Source: Phycisphaerales bacterium (GTDB lineage Bacteria; Planctomycetota; Phycisphaerae; UBA1845). Taken from it: a stretch of 64,000 nucleotides of DNA. The first letter of the stretch is position 1, and the number at the start of each line of letters is the position of its first letter. The position numbers were made by a program, and so were the translations under genes. Positions 44,672-53,923 of the stretch are shown one piece after another. The stretch is from positions 1-64,000 of the forward strand of contig JACKHG010000002.1 in assembly GCA_020639115.1 (NCBI GenBank), in the 5' to 3' direction. The notes under the pieces are model-generated. The model ran no database searches, was not told the origin of the DNA, and saw nothing but the letters and a program-made list of their open reading frames with translations.

Positions 44672-44910
44672 AGGCTCCGCCTGATCTGCGGTGTCGCCAG
44701 AGGCGGATGGGGGCCTCAGGCGTGCGCCGCTGCTACTATTATCGAACCTTCCGCGTTTCAGTTTGAACGCAATCTGTGCACTGCGGACCAAGTTTTACAT
44801 GCTTCGGCAAAGCGGGGGTCGCGTCCTGCGCCGCGGCCCGATAATATGTCCGGTGGCGAGGCTTGGAGCGATTCGCGGCTGGTCGCCGGCTTGCGGACAC
44901 GGAGAGTCCC

Positions 44911-45591
44911 ATGCGGTCTTTTTTTGGCATTGTCGCCTGCGGCGCCATGGTGGCAGCCAGCGGCTGCTCGTCCCAGCGCGCATCCTCCTGGAAGTATCCG
45001 CCGCCGCTGTTCGACACGCGGGCGGAACGGCCGACGGCGCCCCAGCCGCGGGTTCAGCCGGCGCCTTCTGCGCCTGCCATCGCCGGCGAGCCGGGATGGC
45101 TCCCCCCGGGTGGGATCAAGCAGAAGTGGACGGACATCGTGATCCACCACAGCGCGTCGCGCTCAGGAGGAGCGGCTGCCTTCGATCGCTACCACCGCAC
45201 CGTGCAACACTGGGACGAGCTGGGTTACCATTTCGTCATTGGCAACGGTACGGATACGCGCGACGGACAGGTGGAGGTGGGCGGCCGCTGGACCAAGCAG
45301 AAGCACGGCGCCCACTGCAAGACGCCCGACAACTACTATAACGAGCACGGCATAGGCATCTGCCTGGTTGGTGATTTCAGCAAGACGTCGCCGTCGGCTG
45401 CACAGCTCGCCAGCCTGCAGCGACTCCTGCTGTTCCTGACCGCGCGGTGCCATATCCCGGTCTCGCGGATCCGTACGCACGGCGGCGTCACGCACAAGAC
45501 CCAGTGCCCGGGGCGGAACTTCCCGCTGGCCCAGGTGCAGCGTAACCTGACGCTTTCGCAGCGGCGGATGGCCACGGCAGGGTCCCAGTAG
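44911..45591 (+). CDS. Lipoprotein N-acetylmuramoyl-L-alanine amidase (PGRP/Amidase_2 type)
   Basis: A 226-residue lipoprotein. The signal ends in VAASGC with a lipid-modifiable Cys near residue 19. A Pro-rich linker precedes the amidase domain (about residues 70-215). Zinc ligands are apparent in IVIHHSAS (His) and in THGGVTHKTQCPG (His and Cys); YHFVIGNGTD and GICLVGDF complete the fold. The enzyme cleaves the amide bond between MurNAc and the stem peptide at the outer face of the membrane. ATG at 44911 has GGAGAG five bases upstream. It is monocistronic as far as can be seen and probably serves peptidoglycan turnover. Confidence 0.9.
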   Translation: MRSFFGIVACGAMVAASGCSSQRASSWKYPPPLFDTRAERPTAPQPRVQPAPSAPAIAGEPGWLPPGGIKQKWTDIVIHHSASRSGGAAAFDRYHRTVQHWDELGYHFVIGNGTDTRDGQVEVGGRWTKQKHGAHCKTPDNYYNEHGIGICLVGDFSKTSPSAAQLASLQRLLLFLTARCHIPVSRIRTHGGVTHKTQCPGRNFPLAQVQRNLTLSQRRMATAGSQ

Positions 45592-45863
45592 TAAGAGAAT
45601 GATGTTGTTATGGGCCCCAAGCCGGGTCCGGCGCGGACAAATGCGCAAAGTTTGCTGGACAGCGCTACGGCGATATCGGAAGTTCTAAACCGCAGCCGAA
45701 CGGGGTCCGATGTGTAGTAGGAATGGTGGAACAGCCATCGACGGCGACGGTACAGATGCCGCCGCGATGTGTCGGCTTACGCCATTCTGCGGGTCCGACC
45801 AACCGGTACGACACCACGGTCGTCCCACAAACTGAGTTGATGCCTTATTTGAGGAGCGTGCAC

Positions 45864-46085
45864 ATGGCGAAGCGCACCCGACGACAGCGGATGTTGCGGG
45901 CGACGACGGCCCTGCTCTTGGGGGGTAGCGCCCTGCAGTTGAGCAGTTGTGATCCGACGGTCCGATCGACCCTGCTCACGGGTCTGGAGACCACGACGAG
46001 CACTCTGGCCCAGACGTTTATCTCCGCCTTCTTCGTCAGCCTGACGAACGACAATACGTCGCTCACAACGACGTCCACGCCATAG
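45864..46085 (+). CDS. Small lipoprotein-like hypothetical protein
   Basis: A 73-residue protein with a basic N-terminus (MAKRTRRQRM), a hydrophobic stretch and a lipobox LSSC, followed by a Thr-rich tail (STLLTGLETTTSTLAQTF). Lipid anchoring is inferred. GAGGAG lies about nine bases upstream of the ATG at 45864, supporting this start over an upstream ATG. No family known. The gap 45592-45863 upstream shows no other gene. Confidence 0.55.
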   Translation: MAKRTRRQRMLRATTALLLGGSALQLSSCDPTVRSTLLTGLETTTSTLAQTFISAFFVSLTNDNTSLTTTSTP

Positions 46086-46246
46086 CGCCCGCTCCCGGGC
46101 TCGCACTGCTCGTATGCCCCCCCTGCGCGGCGACGGACAGTGCGAGACCGGTTCAGGGGTTCGAAGCGCTGCCCCCGGTCCACATCGATGCGCCGGATGG
46201 TCCGCCACACGCCGCGCCGGTGCCCGCCCGCTGAGCGAAAAGACCG

Positions 46247-48580
46247 TCACGGTCCCGCTGGTTGCGCGGCAGCAGCCGGCGTGTATTCGTAGATTTCCAC
46301 ACATGCGATTGTTTCTTGCGCGCGCTGCGCCAGCTTCGTCGGCGATTGATAGACCTGATGGTGGCGCGCGAGCGGCTCGAGCGGAACGCACGTGTCGAAC
46401 GGGCTCAACCCGACCAACTCCCATCCTTCCGCGGCATGCTCGGCGACGAACGCAGCAGCAGTCGCGTAGTCGGGAAACCGCCGCAGATCCGCGAGTACCG
46501 GGTGCGCGGCTGACGCGCTGCGCTCGATGACTGCCGCCGTGATCGGCCCCTGTGGCGCGCACGCCTGTCCGCAGAACGTGTAGAGCCGCGCGGCCATCGT
46601 ACGGTAGTACGCGGGATGAAAGACGAGCAGCGGCGCCTGCCCTCCCGAGGCAGCTCTTGGCTGGCAAACCTCAACGAAGCGACTAGGGTCGACACCCGCC
46701 CACCGCGCGAGCGTCGTGAACTTGCCCACGGAAAAGCCGCCGGGGGCATCCCAGACCGGCACGGTGTAGTCCAGCATCACGTAGCGGGCACCAAGGCGAT
46801 CGAGAACGCCGGCGGCAGCCGCCTCCGACTCGGCGACGAGATACTCCGCCGTCTGCGCGGCGTTGGCCTGCGTGGGATTGCCGCACGGAACACGCCGGCC
46901 CAGTTGCAAAATCCAATATCCACGATCCCAGCTCGACAGCACGCCGTAGCCCGACGCCAGCGCGCCGCGAGCCGGATCGTCGTAGCGCGCCAGGTAGTGC
47001 TGGGCATCCCCGAACGGCTCCGGCGTGTTCGACCGCAACCACACCAGCGCCGCTCGCCAGTCTGGCGAAGGACCCGAGGCCACCCACGCCGCTGGCACCG
47101 AAAGCGCGGCACAAGGTGCGTACAGCAGGCCCGCGCCGAGCACGAGCACCCACCAAGCCCGTCGGCCTTGTGCCTGCCGAGCCGGACCACCGAACCGCCG
47201 CCACCCCATCCACGCTTGCTCGACCGCCAGCGCCGCGAGCGCGGCGACGCAGGTCGAGGAGTAGTACGCGAAGCGGCGCTGCTGCAGGGTGATGCCGACC
47301 GTGACCACCGTCCACGCCACCAACAGCAACCGCGCCGCGTCCGCACGGCGGATCGCTTGAATCATCAGCAGCAACCAGCCCGCCAGCGCGATCGGCAGCG
47401 TCAGCCCGAACGTCTCCCAGACCGGACGCAGCGAGAAGCCGGCGTCGAGCATGTAGAGCGGCGAGGCCTCCTCCACCAGCGTGCGCTCCGCGCTGAACAG
47501 GTACCACGTGATCGGGTGACGCATTTCCTGCGCCCGGTTGAAGTACACCGCCCCGAGTGTGATCCCTGTGACGGCAATCACCCCCGCCACGATGCGCCGC
47601 CGCGCCCGCGCGCGCGGGTCAACCGCCGGCGTTCCGGGAAACACGAACGGCAGCACGATGGCCACAGCCACGAGCATCGCCAGGGCGAGCAACTGCTCCC
47701 GCACCCAGTCGTTGCCTGCCGAGAGCGGCAGCACACACGCCGCCGCCGCGAGGCAGAAGTAGAGCACCAGCACAGTCAGCGGCTGGGTCGGCTGACGGCC
47801 GCGGTGCAAGAACGGCCAGGCGGTGATCATCCAGAATCCCAGCAGACCGATCAGCATCAAGCCGCCGATCCACGACGCGAGGTAGGCGCCCAGCGCCACC
47901 CCCGCGAGCAGGGCCCAACGCAGCGCGCGGCGATCGACACCTGGCAAGCCTGTATTTGTCTGAACGGACAGCGCACGCGCCAGGCAGAGCAGCACCAGCG
48001 CGGAGAACAGTGCCTCGAACGCGTGGTGATCGGCAAAGCCGAGCATCGTGCAGCGCTGCAACGGGCCCGGCATCAGCGGAACGAGCAGCGCCGCGAGCAC
48101 CCCGACACGGCGGTTGAAGAGGGTTGCAGCCAATGCGTATGTCACCGCCACGAGCAGAGCGGCGCACAGCGGCGGAAGGAGCGCAGCCACCGTCGCGAGG
48201 CTGGTGTCCGTGACGTGGCTGAGTGTGCCCGCCCAAGTCACCGCGAGCACCGTCAGATCGAAGAGCGGCGCGACGAGCACGTCTTCGCCGGCGGGCTGCA
48301 GCGCATACGGATCGTGGCGGATGAGATAGGGGAAATTGTGCGCCACGTGTTCAATGCGGCGCAGGTGGTACCACGGATCGACACCCGCGAGCACGACGCC
48401 GTCGGGGGCAAAGACATTGCGCCAGGTCCCGGCGCACCGCAGGAAAAGGGTCGCGACACCGATCGCCACGACGAGCGCGACGGGACGGCTCACCAACGTC
48501 CGAAAAACTGACCCGCGGCGCTGCCGTCCGCCGAGAGCGCCCGGCGTTGCTTGTTTCTGCGCGGCTGAATCAGGTATCAT
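46247..48580 (-). CDS. STT3/AglB-like oligosaccharyltransferase
   Basis: A 777-residue GT-C enzyme with about a dozen transmembrane helices and a soluble C-terminal domain. Signatures: the first-loop acidic motif in AGVDPWYHLRRIE (Asp68), ADHHAFE at 183-189, the fifth-loop glutamate region LVEEASPLYML, and a WWDYG-type motif near 550 that reads SWDRGYW. It would transfer a lipid-linked oligosaccharide to Asn of an acceptor sequon on the outer face of the membrane. In its membrane topology it resembles archaeal AglB or Campylobacter PglB. Start ATG at 48580. The altered WWDYG motif makes activity likely but not certain. Confidence 0.85.
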   Translation of the reverse strand: MIPDSAAQKQATPGALGGRQRRGSVFRTLVSRPVALVVAIGVATLFLRCAGTWRNVFAPDGVVLAGVDPWYHLRRIEHVAHNFPYLIRHDPYALQPAGEDVLVAPLFDLTVLAVTWAGTLSHVTDTSLATVAALLPPLCAALLVAVTYALAATLFNRRVGVLAALLVPLMPGPLQRCTMLGFADHHAFEALFSALVLLCLARALSVQTNTGLPGVDRRALRWALLAGVALGAYLASWIGGLMLIGLLGFWMITAWPFLHRGRQPTQPLTVLVLYFCLAAAACVLPLSAGNDWVREQLLALAMLVAVAIVLPFVFPGTPAVDPRARARRRIVAGVIAVTGITLGAVYFNRAQEMRHPITWYLFSAERTLVEEASPLYMLDAGFSLRPVWETFGLTLPIALAGWLLLMIQAIRRADAARLLLVAWTVVTVGITLQQRRFAYYSSTCVAALAALAVEQAWMGWRRFGGPARQAQGRRAWWVLVLGAGLLYAPCAALSVPAAWVASGPSPDWRAALVWLRSNTPEPFGDAQHYLARYDDPARGALASGYGVLSSWDRGYWILQLGRRVPCGNPTQANAAQTAEYLVAESEAAAAGVLDRLGARYVMLDYTVPVWDAPGGFSVGKFTTLARWAGVDPSRFVEVCQPRAASGGQAPLLVFHPAYYRTMAARLYTFCGQACAPQGPITAAVIERSASAAHPVLADLRRFPDYATAAAFVAEHAAEGWELVGLSPFDTCVPLEPLARHHQVYQSPTKLAQRAQETIACVEIYEYTPAAAAQPAGP

Positions 48581-48670
48581 GCGCCTTGCTTATACCCGCT
48601 TGGGGAATTCAACCGCAACGTGTAACCCTGCGGGCCGATTCGGGGCCGATCGTCAAAGTGAGTCCGGAAG

Positions 48671-49594
48671 ATGGGGCGTGTCATCAAGTATCTCGGCGTG
48701 CGCCCCTGGCTCGCAGCCGGCATCGTCGGGGCGTATGTGCTGTCGACGGTCGTCAGCCATGATGTCGCCCAGTCGATCGTATTCTGGCTGCAGGACCACG
48801 TCGGCCCGCGGCACTGGCTCGGCGGCGTGTCCATCGCCGCCCTCATCGCTGCGTTCGTGGCAGCCACCCTGCTCGCTCGCGCAGCCCGCGGTCGGCCGGA
48901 TGGGTGGATCATCGCGACGTACAGCCTCGTGACGCTCGCACTGGCGGGAGGCTGCTACTTCGCCCTGATCATGGTGGCGAACGAGTGCATTCACTTCGCC
49001 CAGTACGCACTCCTGGCGATCCTGATTTTTCCCCTGACCCGGCGGTACGGCGAGACGGTCGCGTGGTGCGCGTTGATCGGACTCATGGATGAGGCATACC
49101 AGTACTTCGTGCTGCACGCGAGCTGGTACGTGTATTTTGACTTCAACGACGTGGTTCTGAACGTCGTCGGCGCGGGTTTGGGCGTGGTCGCCCTCCGTGC
49201 CGCACTACCGGCTGGCTTCATTCGCCGGCGGCCATTCTCTCCGCAGCGTCCCGTGTACGTCGGGCTCGCCGTGCTCGCGCTCGGGTGCGCGGCCCTCAGT
49301 GTCACCGGCCACCTGCGCGCCGCCCCGCCGCGGCATCCGACCACCTGGACGATCGCGTTGCGGCGCTGCCCACCCGCGCCCTCCTTCTGGGTTCACTACG
49401 AGCCGGGCAAGGACTATCATGAACTTCGGCCCGTCGAGGGCGTGTGCGTACTGCTGGCGCTGCTGGCGCTCTACGCCGGTCTCGACGTGCTCGATCCGGC
49501 AACCCGTGCGGTGCGGAAACCGATGTCCGCAGGCGCGGCTGACACCATGACGATCCCACTGGCCGCCAAGGCTGAGCCACCCGCACGCGAATGA
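48671..49594 (+). CDS. VanZ-like membrane protein
   Basis: A 307-residue protein with seven or so hydrophobic segments. The VanZ-like core is NECIHFAQYALLAILIF, then GLMDEAYQYFVL and DFNDVVLNVVGAGLG, matching the family pattern (KxxHFxxYxxLxxL ... DExxQ ... D...N..G...G). VanZ of enterococci confers low-level teicoplanin resistance; the function of most homologues is unknown. A periplasmic or membrane-embedded loop and further hydrophobic segments follow. It is divergent from the STT3 gene, and its stop overlaps the ATG of the next gene as ATGA, so the two are translationally coupled. Confidence 0.8.
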   Translation: MGRVIKYLGVRPWLAAGIVGAYVLSTVVSHDVAQSIVFWLQDHVGPRHWLGGVSIAALIAAFVAATLLARAARGRPDGWIIATYSLVTLALAGGCYFALIMVANECIHFAQYALLAILIFPLTRRYGETVAWCALIGLMDEAYQYFVLHASWYVYFDFNDVVLNVVGAGLGVVALRAALPAGFIRRRPFSPQRPVYVGLAVLALGCAALSVTGHLRAAPPRHPTTWTIALRRCPPAPSFWVHYEPGKDYHELRPVEGVCVLLALLALYAGLDVLDPATRAVRKPMSAGAADTMTIPLAAKAEPPARE

Positions 49595-50385
49595 ACGCCA
49601 CGACCCGCGTCCTACGCCGCAGATCCGCGCCCATGATGATGGCGCTGTTGTGCGTTGGCGGGCTCGCGTGCACGCAGTCCCGCCGCCACCACACGTGCAC
49701 CCGCTTGCCTGAGGCTGTCACGATTGACGGTCGCCTGGATGATGTTGCCTGGCGCGAGGTCGAGTGGACAACGCCGTTTGGGGATATCGAAGGCGCGCGG
49801 CGACCCGCCCCACGGTTCCGGACGCGTGCCAAGCTGGCCTGGGACGATGAGTACCTGTACGTGGCGGCCGAGCTGGAGGAGCCGGACGTCAGCGCCGCGC
49901 TCACCACGCACGACGCCGTGGTCTTTCACGACAACGATTTCGAGGTATTCATCGACCCCGACGGTGACAGCCGCAACTACTACGAGATCGAGGTCAACGC
50001 GCTCAACGCCATCTTCGACCTGCTGCTCGTGCGCACCTACCGCAAGGGTGGCCCCGCGCTCCACGACTGGGACTGCGCCGGCATGCGGACCGCGGTGCAC
50101 ATCGACGGCACGCTGAACGATCCGCGCGATGTCGATCGCGGCTGGTCCGTGGAGATCGCCCTGCCCTGGACGACGCTCGCCGAGTACGCCTGCTGCCCGG
50201 TTCCGCCGGCGCCGGGCGACACGTGGCGGTTGAACATGTCACGCGTGGAGTGGCGCTACGACACCAAGGAAGGCGTCTACCGGAAATACCCCAACGAGCG
50301 CGAGGACAACTGGACGTGGTCACCGCAGGGCGAGATCGACATGCACCTGCCCGACCGCTGGGGGTACATCACGTTCAGCCGCTGA
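49591..50385 (+). CDS. CBM9-like exported protein
   Basis: A 264-residue protein with a signal sequence (MMMALLCVGGLAC, loose lipobox). A family 9 carbohydrate-binding-like domain follows: AVTIDGRLDDVAWREVEWT, AKLAWDDEYLYVAAELEEPDV, NDFEVFIDPDGDSRNYYEIEV, and GWSVEIALPWTTL. This domain type binds sugars through a beta-sandwich and occurs in many planctomycete surface proteins. Its start overlaps the VanZ gene stop (ATGA), so both are made together. Ligand unknown. Confidence 0.85.
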   Translation: MNATTRVLRRRSAPMMMALLCVGGLACTQSRRHHTCTRLPEAVTIDGRLDDVAWREVEWTTPFGDIEGARRPAPRFRTRAKLAWDDEYLYVAAELEEPDVSAALTTHDAVVFHDNDFEVFIDPDGDSRNYYEIEVNALNAIFDLLLVRTYRKGGPALHDWDCAGMRTAVHIDGTLNDPRDVDRGWSVEIALPWTTLAEYACCPVPPAPGDTWRLNMSRVEWRYDTKEGVYRKYPNEREDNWTWSPQGEIDMHLPDRWGYITFSR

Positions 50386-50397
50386 ACCCGGTCTACC

Positions 50398-51165
50398 CTA
50401 TGACCAGAACACCCAGTCCTTCGCGTACACGACGTACGCGTAGAGCGCGAAGTTCGTGACGCCGTGCATGATCATCATGACGCGCAGACTCTTCTTCCAG
50501 TAGAAGAGCAGGTTCCACACCGCCCAGCAGAGGATGCCCACCTCCCACATGGGATGCTCCAGCGCCGAAGCCACCGAGCACAGCACGAACGAACGCAGCG
50601 TGTACATGCCCAGCGGAACACGCTCCCACTTCCAGTAGTCGACGAGCACGCGCAGCACCCAGCCACGCCAGAAGATCTCCTCCACGATCGGTACGACGAT
50701 GCTCGCACCGCCGATCCGCACGATCAGAAAAAGCCACAGCGCCCAGCCCGTCCCCAGTTGCGCAAAGCAGTCGTAGTGGTCCGCGGGCGGCGCGTCGTGG
50801 CCGAGGATCTGCGTCGGGGGATACCAGCCCTGCGCCGCGAACCACTTGTGCACGCCGACCCACATCACCGTGGTCAGCAGGCCGAACACGATCGCCGACG
50901 GCAGGTACGCCTTGCCCAGCGGCGGCCAGTAGCGCCAGAATGCCAGCGCTACCGCCAGCGCCCCGAACGTACGCAGGGTATACGACCACGGCACGCCCGC
51001 CTTGCCCGGGAAAATCCAGTTGCCCAGGGCCATCAGAATCAAAAACGACATGAACGGCGCGATGTAGGCGACCTCGGGTGAGCGGGCCACCCAGGCGTCC
51101 AGCCGGCGCCGCAGCGGATTCGCGGAGAGGGTGGCTGGACTGGCGGAATCGGGCGAATCGGGCAT
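50398..51165 (-). CDS. CPBP-family intramembrane protease
   Basis: A 255-residue multi-spanning protein of the CAAX protease / bacteriocin-processing (CPBP) family. The expected residues are visible: EE in VPIVEEIFWRGW (EExxxR), His in ALEHPMWEVG, and His-Asn in MMIMHGVTNF. These enzymes cleave substrates within the membrane; substrates in planctomycetes are unknown. It is a single minus-strand gene convergent with the CBM9-like gene and followed upstream by a terminator at 51280-51307 belonging to clpS. A link to processing of PEP-CTERM or other tagged proteins is only conjecture. Confidence 0.87.
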   Translation of the reverse strand: MPDSPDSASPATLSANPLRRRLDAWVARSPEVAYIAPFMSFLILMALGNWIFPGKAGVPWSYTLRTFGALAVALAFWRYWPPLGKAYLPSAIVFGLLTTVMWVGVHKWFAAQGWYPPTQILGHDAPPADHYDCFAQLGTGWALWLFLIVRIGGASIVVPIVEEIFWRGWVLRVLVDYWKWERVPLGMYTLRSFVLCSVASALEHPMWEVGILCWAVWNLLFYWKKSLRVMMIMHGVTNFALYAYVVYAKDWVFWS

Positions 51166-51279
51166 CGTGCGGGTCTTCTCGGGGGGTCAGGAGCGTCCAT
51201 TGACGATCAGTTCATCGACCAGACGGGCAATCTACCATAACCCGCCCGCGGCTGCGTTCTTCCCGCGGCCCCAGCGCAC

Positions 51280-51307
51280 AAAAAAGCCCCCGCGACCTGC
51301 CGGGGGC
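51280..51307 (-). terminator. Intrinsic terminator downstream of clpS
   Basis: On the minus strand the stem GCCCCCG / CGGGGGC with a short loop (GCAGGTCG region) is followed by six T residues. It lies 34 bases past the clpS stop. Confidence 0.85.
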
Positions 51308-51341
51308 GAAGGTTCGGGTTCTGTGGGCGGTTCAGGGCGGC

Positions 51342-51686
51342 CTACGCGTCCGGCTCGACCGTCACCGTGAGGTTGAAGGTCGCGAACTGCTCCTGGTAGA
51401 GTTCCGCGCGCTCCTTGTGCGTCACCAGCAGCAGCGCCACCCCCTTGAGGTGGGCTTCGGCCATCCGCTGCTCCGCATCGGCCAGCGAGAGCCGCGTGAC
51501 CTTGAGGATGGAGTGGACGACGTGGCCCATGTCGTTGACGTCGTCGTTGTGCAGCAGCACCTTGTACGGCGGCAACTGGCGCGGTTCGGCCGGCGCCGGC
51601 GTCTTCTGGGGTTTTTCTTTAACGGCGGTGGCCGGCGTGTTGTCCGCCTTCACCGGCTCGACGACTTCCTTCTGCTGATCCGACAT
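51342..51686 (-). CDS. clpS: ATP-dependent Clp protease adaptor ClpS
   Basis: A 114-residue adaptor. After a variable Pro/Lys-rich N-terminal extension of about 45 residues comes the ClpS core: YKVLLHNDDVNDMGHVV, LADAEQRMAEAHLKGVALL, with the N-degron-binding Asn-Asp-Asp. ClpS delivers N-degron proteins to ClpAP. The start is the ATG at 51684-51686 behind GGAGGAAGG; the longer open frame to 51761 has no ribosome binding site. A terminator follows the gene. The clpA gene is not adjacent. Confidence 0.93.
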   Translation of the reverse strand: MSDQQKEVVEPVKADNTPATAVKEKPQKTPAPAEPRQLPPYKVLLHNDDVNDMGHVVHSILKVTRLSLADAEQRMAEAHLKGVALLLVTHKERAELYQEQFATFNLTVTVEPDA

Positions 51687-51812
51687 ATCCTTCCTCCAGG
51701 CGGCCCGCCTGTCGCAACGTGCAGTTTGCTTGTTTCCGTGCAGCCCTTGATTCCACCCCAATCATAGCAGCGCCGGCGTATTGCGGTCAAAAAAACGTGC
51801 CTGTCCGCCAGA

Positions 51813-52490
51813 TCACTGCGTGGACGCGGGCGCTACCGTGTTTTCAGGGTCGATGCGCTCGATGTGTACCGTCCGGGTGTCGCTGAATTCGCGGCCGGTG
51901 AGCCAGTCCAGCATGACGACGCGGACCTGCACCTCCCGGGGGGGGCGGGGATTCAGCCGAGGTGGAAATGCACAACGGAAGGTGTAATGGTTGGTGAGCA
52001 GGCCGCCGTACCACGCCGCCGCCAGCTCCTGCTTCTTGCTGAACACGTAGGTCGCCAGGCTGCGCGGGGCGCCCGGGTGCGTCAGGTCGAGAAGCTGGAT
52101 GGTGAACTGCCCCGCGGCCTTGAGAAAATCACCATCGGCGTCAAGCGGCCGGACGTAGACGATCACGCCGTCGTCGCCCGGCTGGTTGTCGAAGCTGGCG
52201 CCGCCGGTCTGGCTGACGATCTCGATGCGGTCCACCGTGAAGAGGTCGTCCAGGTTGATCCCCTCGAACGCGGGCTCGGCGCCGACGCGCCGGCGCAGGT
52301 CGGAGATGATCGCGTCGCGATCCGCCAGTGCCTGCGTGCAGCGCTGGCGATCGGTTTCGAGCGCGGTTACCCGCTCCTGCAGCGCGCGGATCGTGGAGGA
52401 CTCGTTGACGCAGCCAGCGAGGGTTGTCGCGAGGAGCCCCAGCGCAACGACACCATGGCGGGCGGTTCGATTGGACGTGTGACGGGTCAT
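51813..52490 (-). CDS. Lipoprotein with N-terminal coiled coil
   Basis: A 225-residue lipoprotein. The signal ends in LAGC (Cys near residue 27). A coiled coil follows (ALQERVTALETDRQRCTQALADR), then a beta domain (IEIVSQTGGASFDNQPGDD, DGVIVYVRPLDADGDF, VQVRVVMLDWLTGREF). This combination recurs in planctomycete lipoproteins of unknown function. No enzymatic motif. It stands downstream of clpS in the opposite reading sense of transcription and is probably independent. Confidence 0.7.
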   Translation of the reverse strand: MTRHTSNRTARHGVVALGLLATTLAGCVNESSTIRALQERVTALETDRQRCTQALADRDAIISDLRRRVGAEPAFEGINLDDLFTVDRIEIVSQTGGASFDNQPGDDGVIVYVRPLDADGDFLKAAGQFTIQLLDLTHPGAPRSLATYVFSKKQELAAAWYGGLLTNHYTFRCAFPPRLNPRPPREVQVRVVMLDWLTGREFSDTRTVHIERIDPENTVAPASTQ

Positions 52491-52548
52491 CGGTCCAACC
52501 GTATATCCGCGATCGGATCAAGCGGCAAGGCAAAGGACGGCGGCGCGG

Positions 52549-52986
52549 TCAGCTTCCGTCAGTAGCGGCGCGCTTCGCGCTCAACCCGCCCAGCTTACAC
52601 AGCGCTTTCCAGTGCGCGGCTGTCACGGGCATGACCGAGAGGCGGGTCGAGCGGACCAGGAGCAGCTCCGCGAAGTGCGGATCGGCCTTGATCGTCTTCA
52701 GCGATACCGGGGTCGGCAGGCTGCACTTGGCGACGAGGTCGACGACGACCCACTTCGGATCATCCGCCTGCGGGTCGGGATACGCGGCGCGCACCACCTC
52801 CGCGATGCCGACGATGCGCCTCTCCTTACCCGTGTGGTAGATGAACGCGAGGTCGCCGCGGCGCATGCCGCGCAGGTGCTGGAGCGCCCAGTTGTTGCGC
52901 ACGCCGTCCCACACGCCGCGCCGCTGCCGCTCGAGATCCGCGTAGGCGTACTCCTCCGGCTCGGTCTTCAGCAGCCAGTGGTTCAT
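52549..52986 (-). CDS. EVE-domain protein
   Basis: A 145-residue protein of the EVE family (PUA-like fold that binds modified bases in nucleic acids): WLLKTEPEEYAYADL at the N-terminus, WDGVRNNWALQHLRGMRRGD, HTGKERRIVGIAEVV and VVVDLVAKC. These are the typical conserved stretches and the full domain is present. Members read or protect modified DNA or RNA; the modification recognised here is unknown. A stand-alone gene whose neighbours are two lipoprotein genes. Confidence 0.9.
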   Translation of the reverse strand: MNHWLLKTEPEEYAYADLERQRRGVWDGVRNNWALQHLRGMRRGDLAFIYHTGKERRIVGIAEVVRAAYPDPQADDPKWVVVDLVAKCSLPTPVSLKTIKADPHFAELLLVRSTRLSVMPVTAAHWKALCKLGGLSAKRAATDGS

Positions 52987-53061
52987 GGCGCGTTCCAGCC
53001 GGCGGATGCAGCCAAGCCAGCCGGCTGGCGGCTCGCCGCGAACCGGCTCCTGGCCTGAGCC

Positions 53062-53796
53062 CTACTCGGTGACCTTGGCGCTCTTGAGGTAGTCGATCAC
53101 GGAGTCGTGCCACTTGGCGACCGTGGCAGCCGGGCCCGCGACCTTCAGGAAGTGCGGTCCCTTGGGATGTTCGATGATCGCGGCGATCATCCGCTGGTCC
53201 GTCTGGCCGCCGATCGTCCCGGTCATGTCCGCGACGGTGATCTTCGCGCCGCCGGCATCGAACTCCTCGACCTTGGCGACGTCCTTGGTCGCCTTGCCGT
53301 CCGGCTGCTGAACCTGACCGAACCAGCGGTCCAGGTTCATCTGGGCGGGCATTCCGTGCATGTTCGGGAAGTAGGTAAGCCGGGCCTCGGTGTCACCAGT
53401 CGCCCCATCGGCTGGCGGGAGGAGGAATGCCGCCACCGGGGCCATCATGCCGCCGCTGGCGTCGAAGGGCTTCCATCCGTCCGGAGGCGTCAGCGTCAGA
53501 CCCTCGAACTGGGTCGGGGCGGTGTCGAGCATCTTGCGCTCGCCCGACTTGGGCAGCACGTTCATGCCGCTGTGCGCATTGCCCGCCTGGGCATCGCCCA
53601 TGTCCTGCCCGCCGATCGGTGGGTGGCCGGGCGGCAGTTCGCCCATGTTGCTGGCGGGCGGCGTGGACTTCGGCGCCGACGCGAGCGGAGCAGTCGACGG
53701 CGTCGGGGGAGCGGGCGGCTCCTCCTGCTTGCAGGAGGCCAGGACGAACATCGCGGCGAAGCACGCCGCCACCATCGTGATTGAAGTCGTGCGCAT
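53062..53796 (-). CDS. Lipoprotein of unknown function
   Basis: A 244-residue lipoprotein with lipobox LASC (Cys near residue 22), a long Pro/Ala/Ser linker (about residues 25-90), and a C-terminal domain: FEGLTLTPPDGWKPFDAS, AAFLLPPADGATGDTEARL, ITVADMTGTIGGQTDQ, MIAAIIEHPKGPHFLKVAGP. The domain looks like a compact beta-rich sensor domain but no family is recognised. Single gene, monocistronic as seen; no regulatory element visible. Confidence 0.65.
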   Translation of the reverse strand: MRTTSITMVAACFAAMFVLASCKQEEPPAPPTPSTAPLASAPKSTPPASNMGELPPGHPPIGGQDMGDAQAGNAHSGMNVLPKSGERKMLDTAPTQFEGLTLTPPDGWKPFDASGGMMAPVAAFLLPPADGATGDTEARLTYFPNMHGMPAQMNLDRWFGQVQQPDGKATKDVAKVEEFDAGGAKITVADMTGTIGGQTDQRMIAAIIEHPKGPHFLKVAGPAATVAKWHDSVIDYLKSAKVTE

Positions 53797-53923
53797 CAGT
53801 ACACTCGCTCCCCGTTGGGTTTGTTAACGAATCCGCCACGCCCGGTCGTGGCAGGTGAATTACCGGCTCGCAGCCTCCGGCCCAGCCGGTTTTCTGACGG
53901 TCAGGAACAGCAACGCGCGGCGG

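Noticed and set aside
45777..46667. A 296-residue minus-strand open frame
   Set aside because: It overlaps the STT3 gene in another frame and the small plus-strand lipoprotein gene, and is rich in Arg and Ala as expected of a shadow frame.
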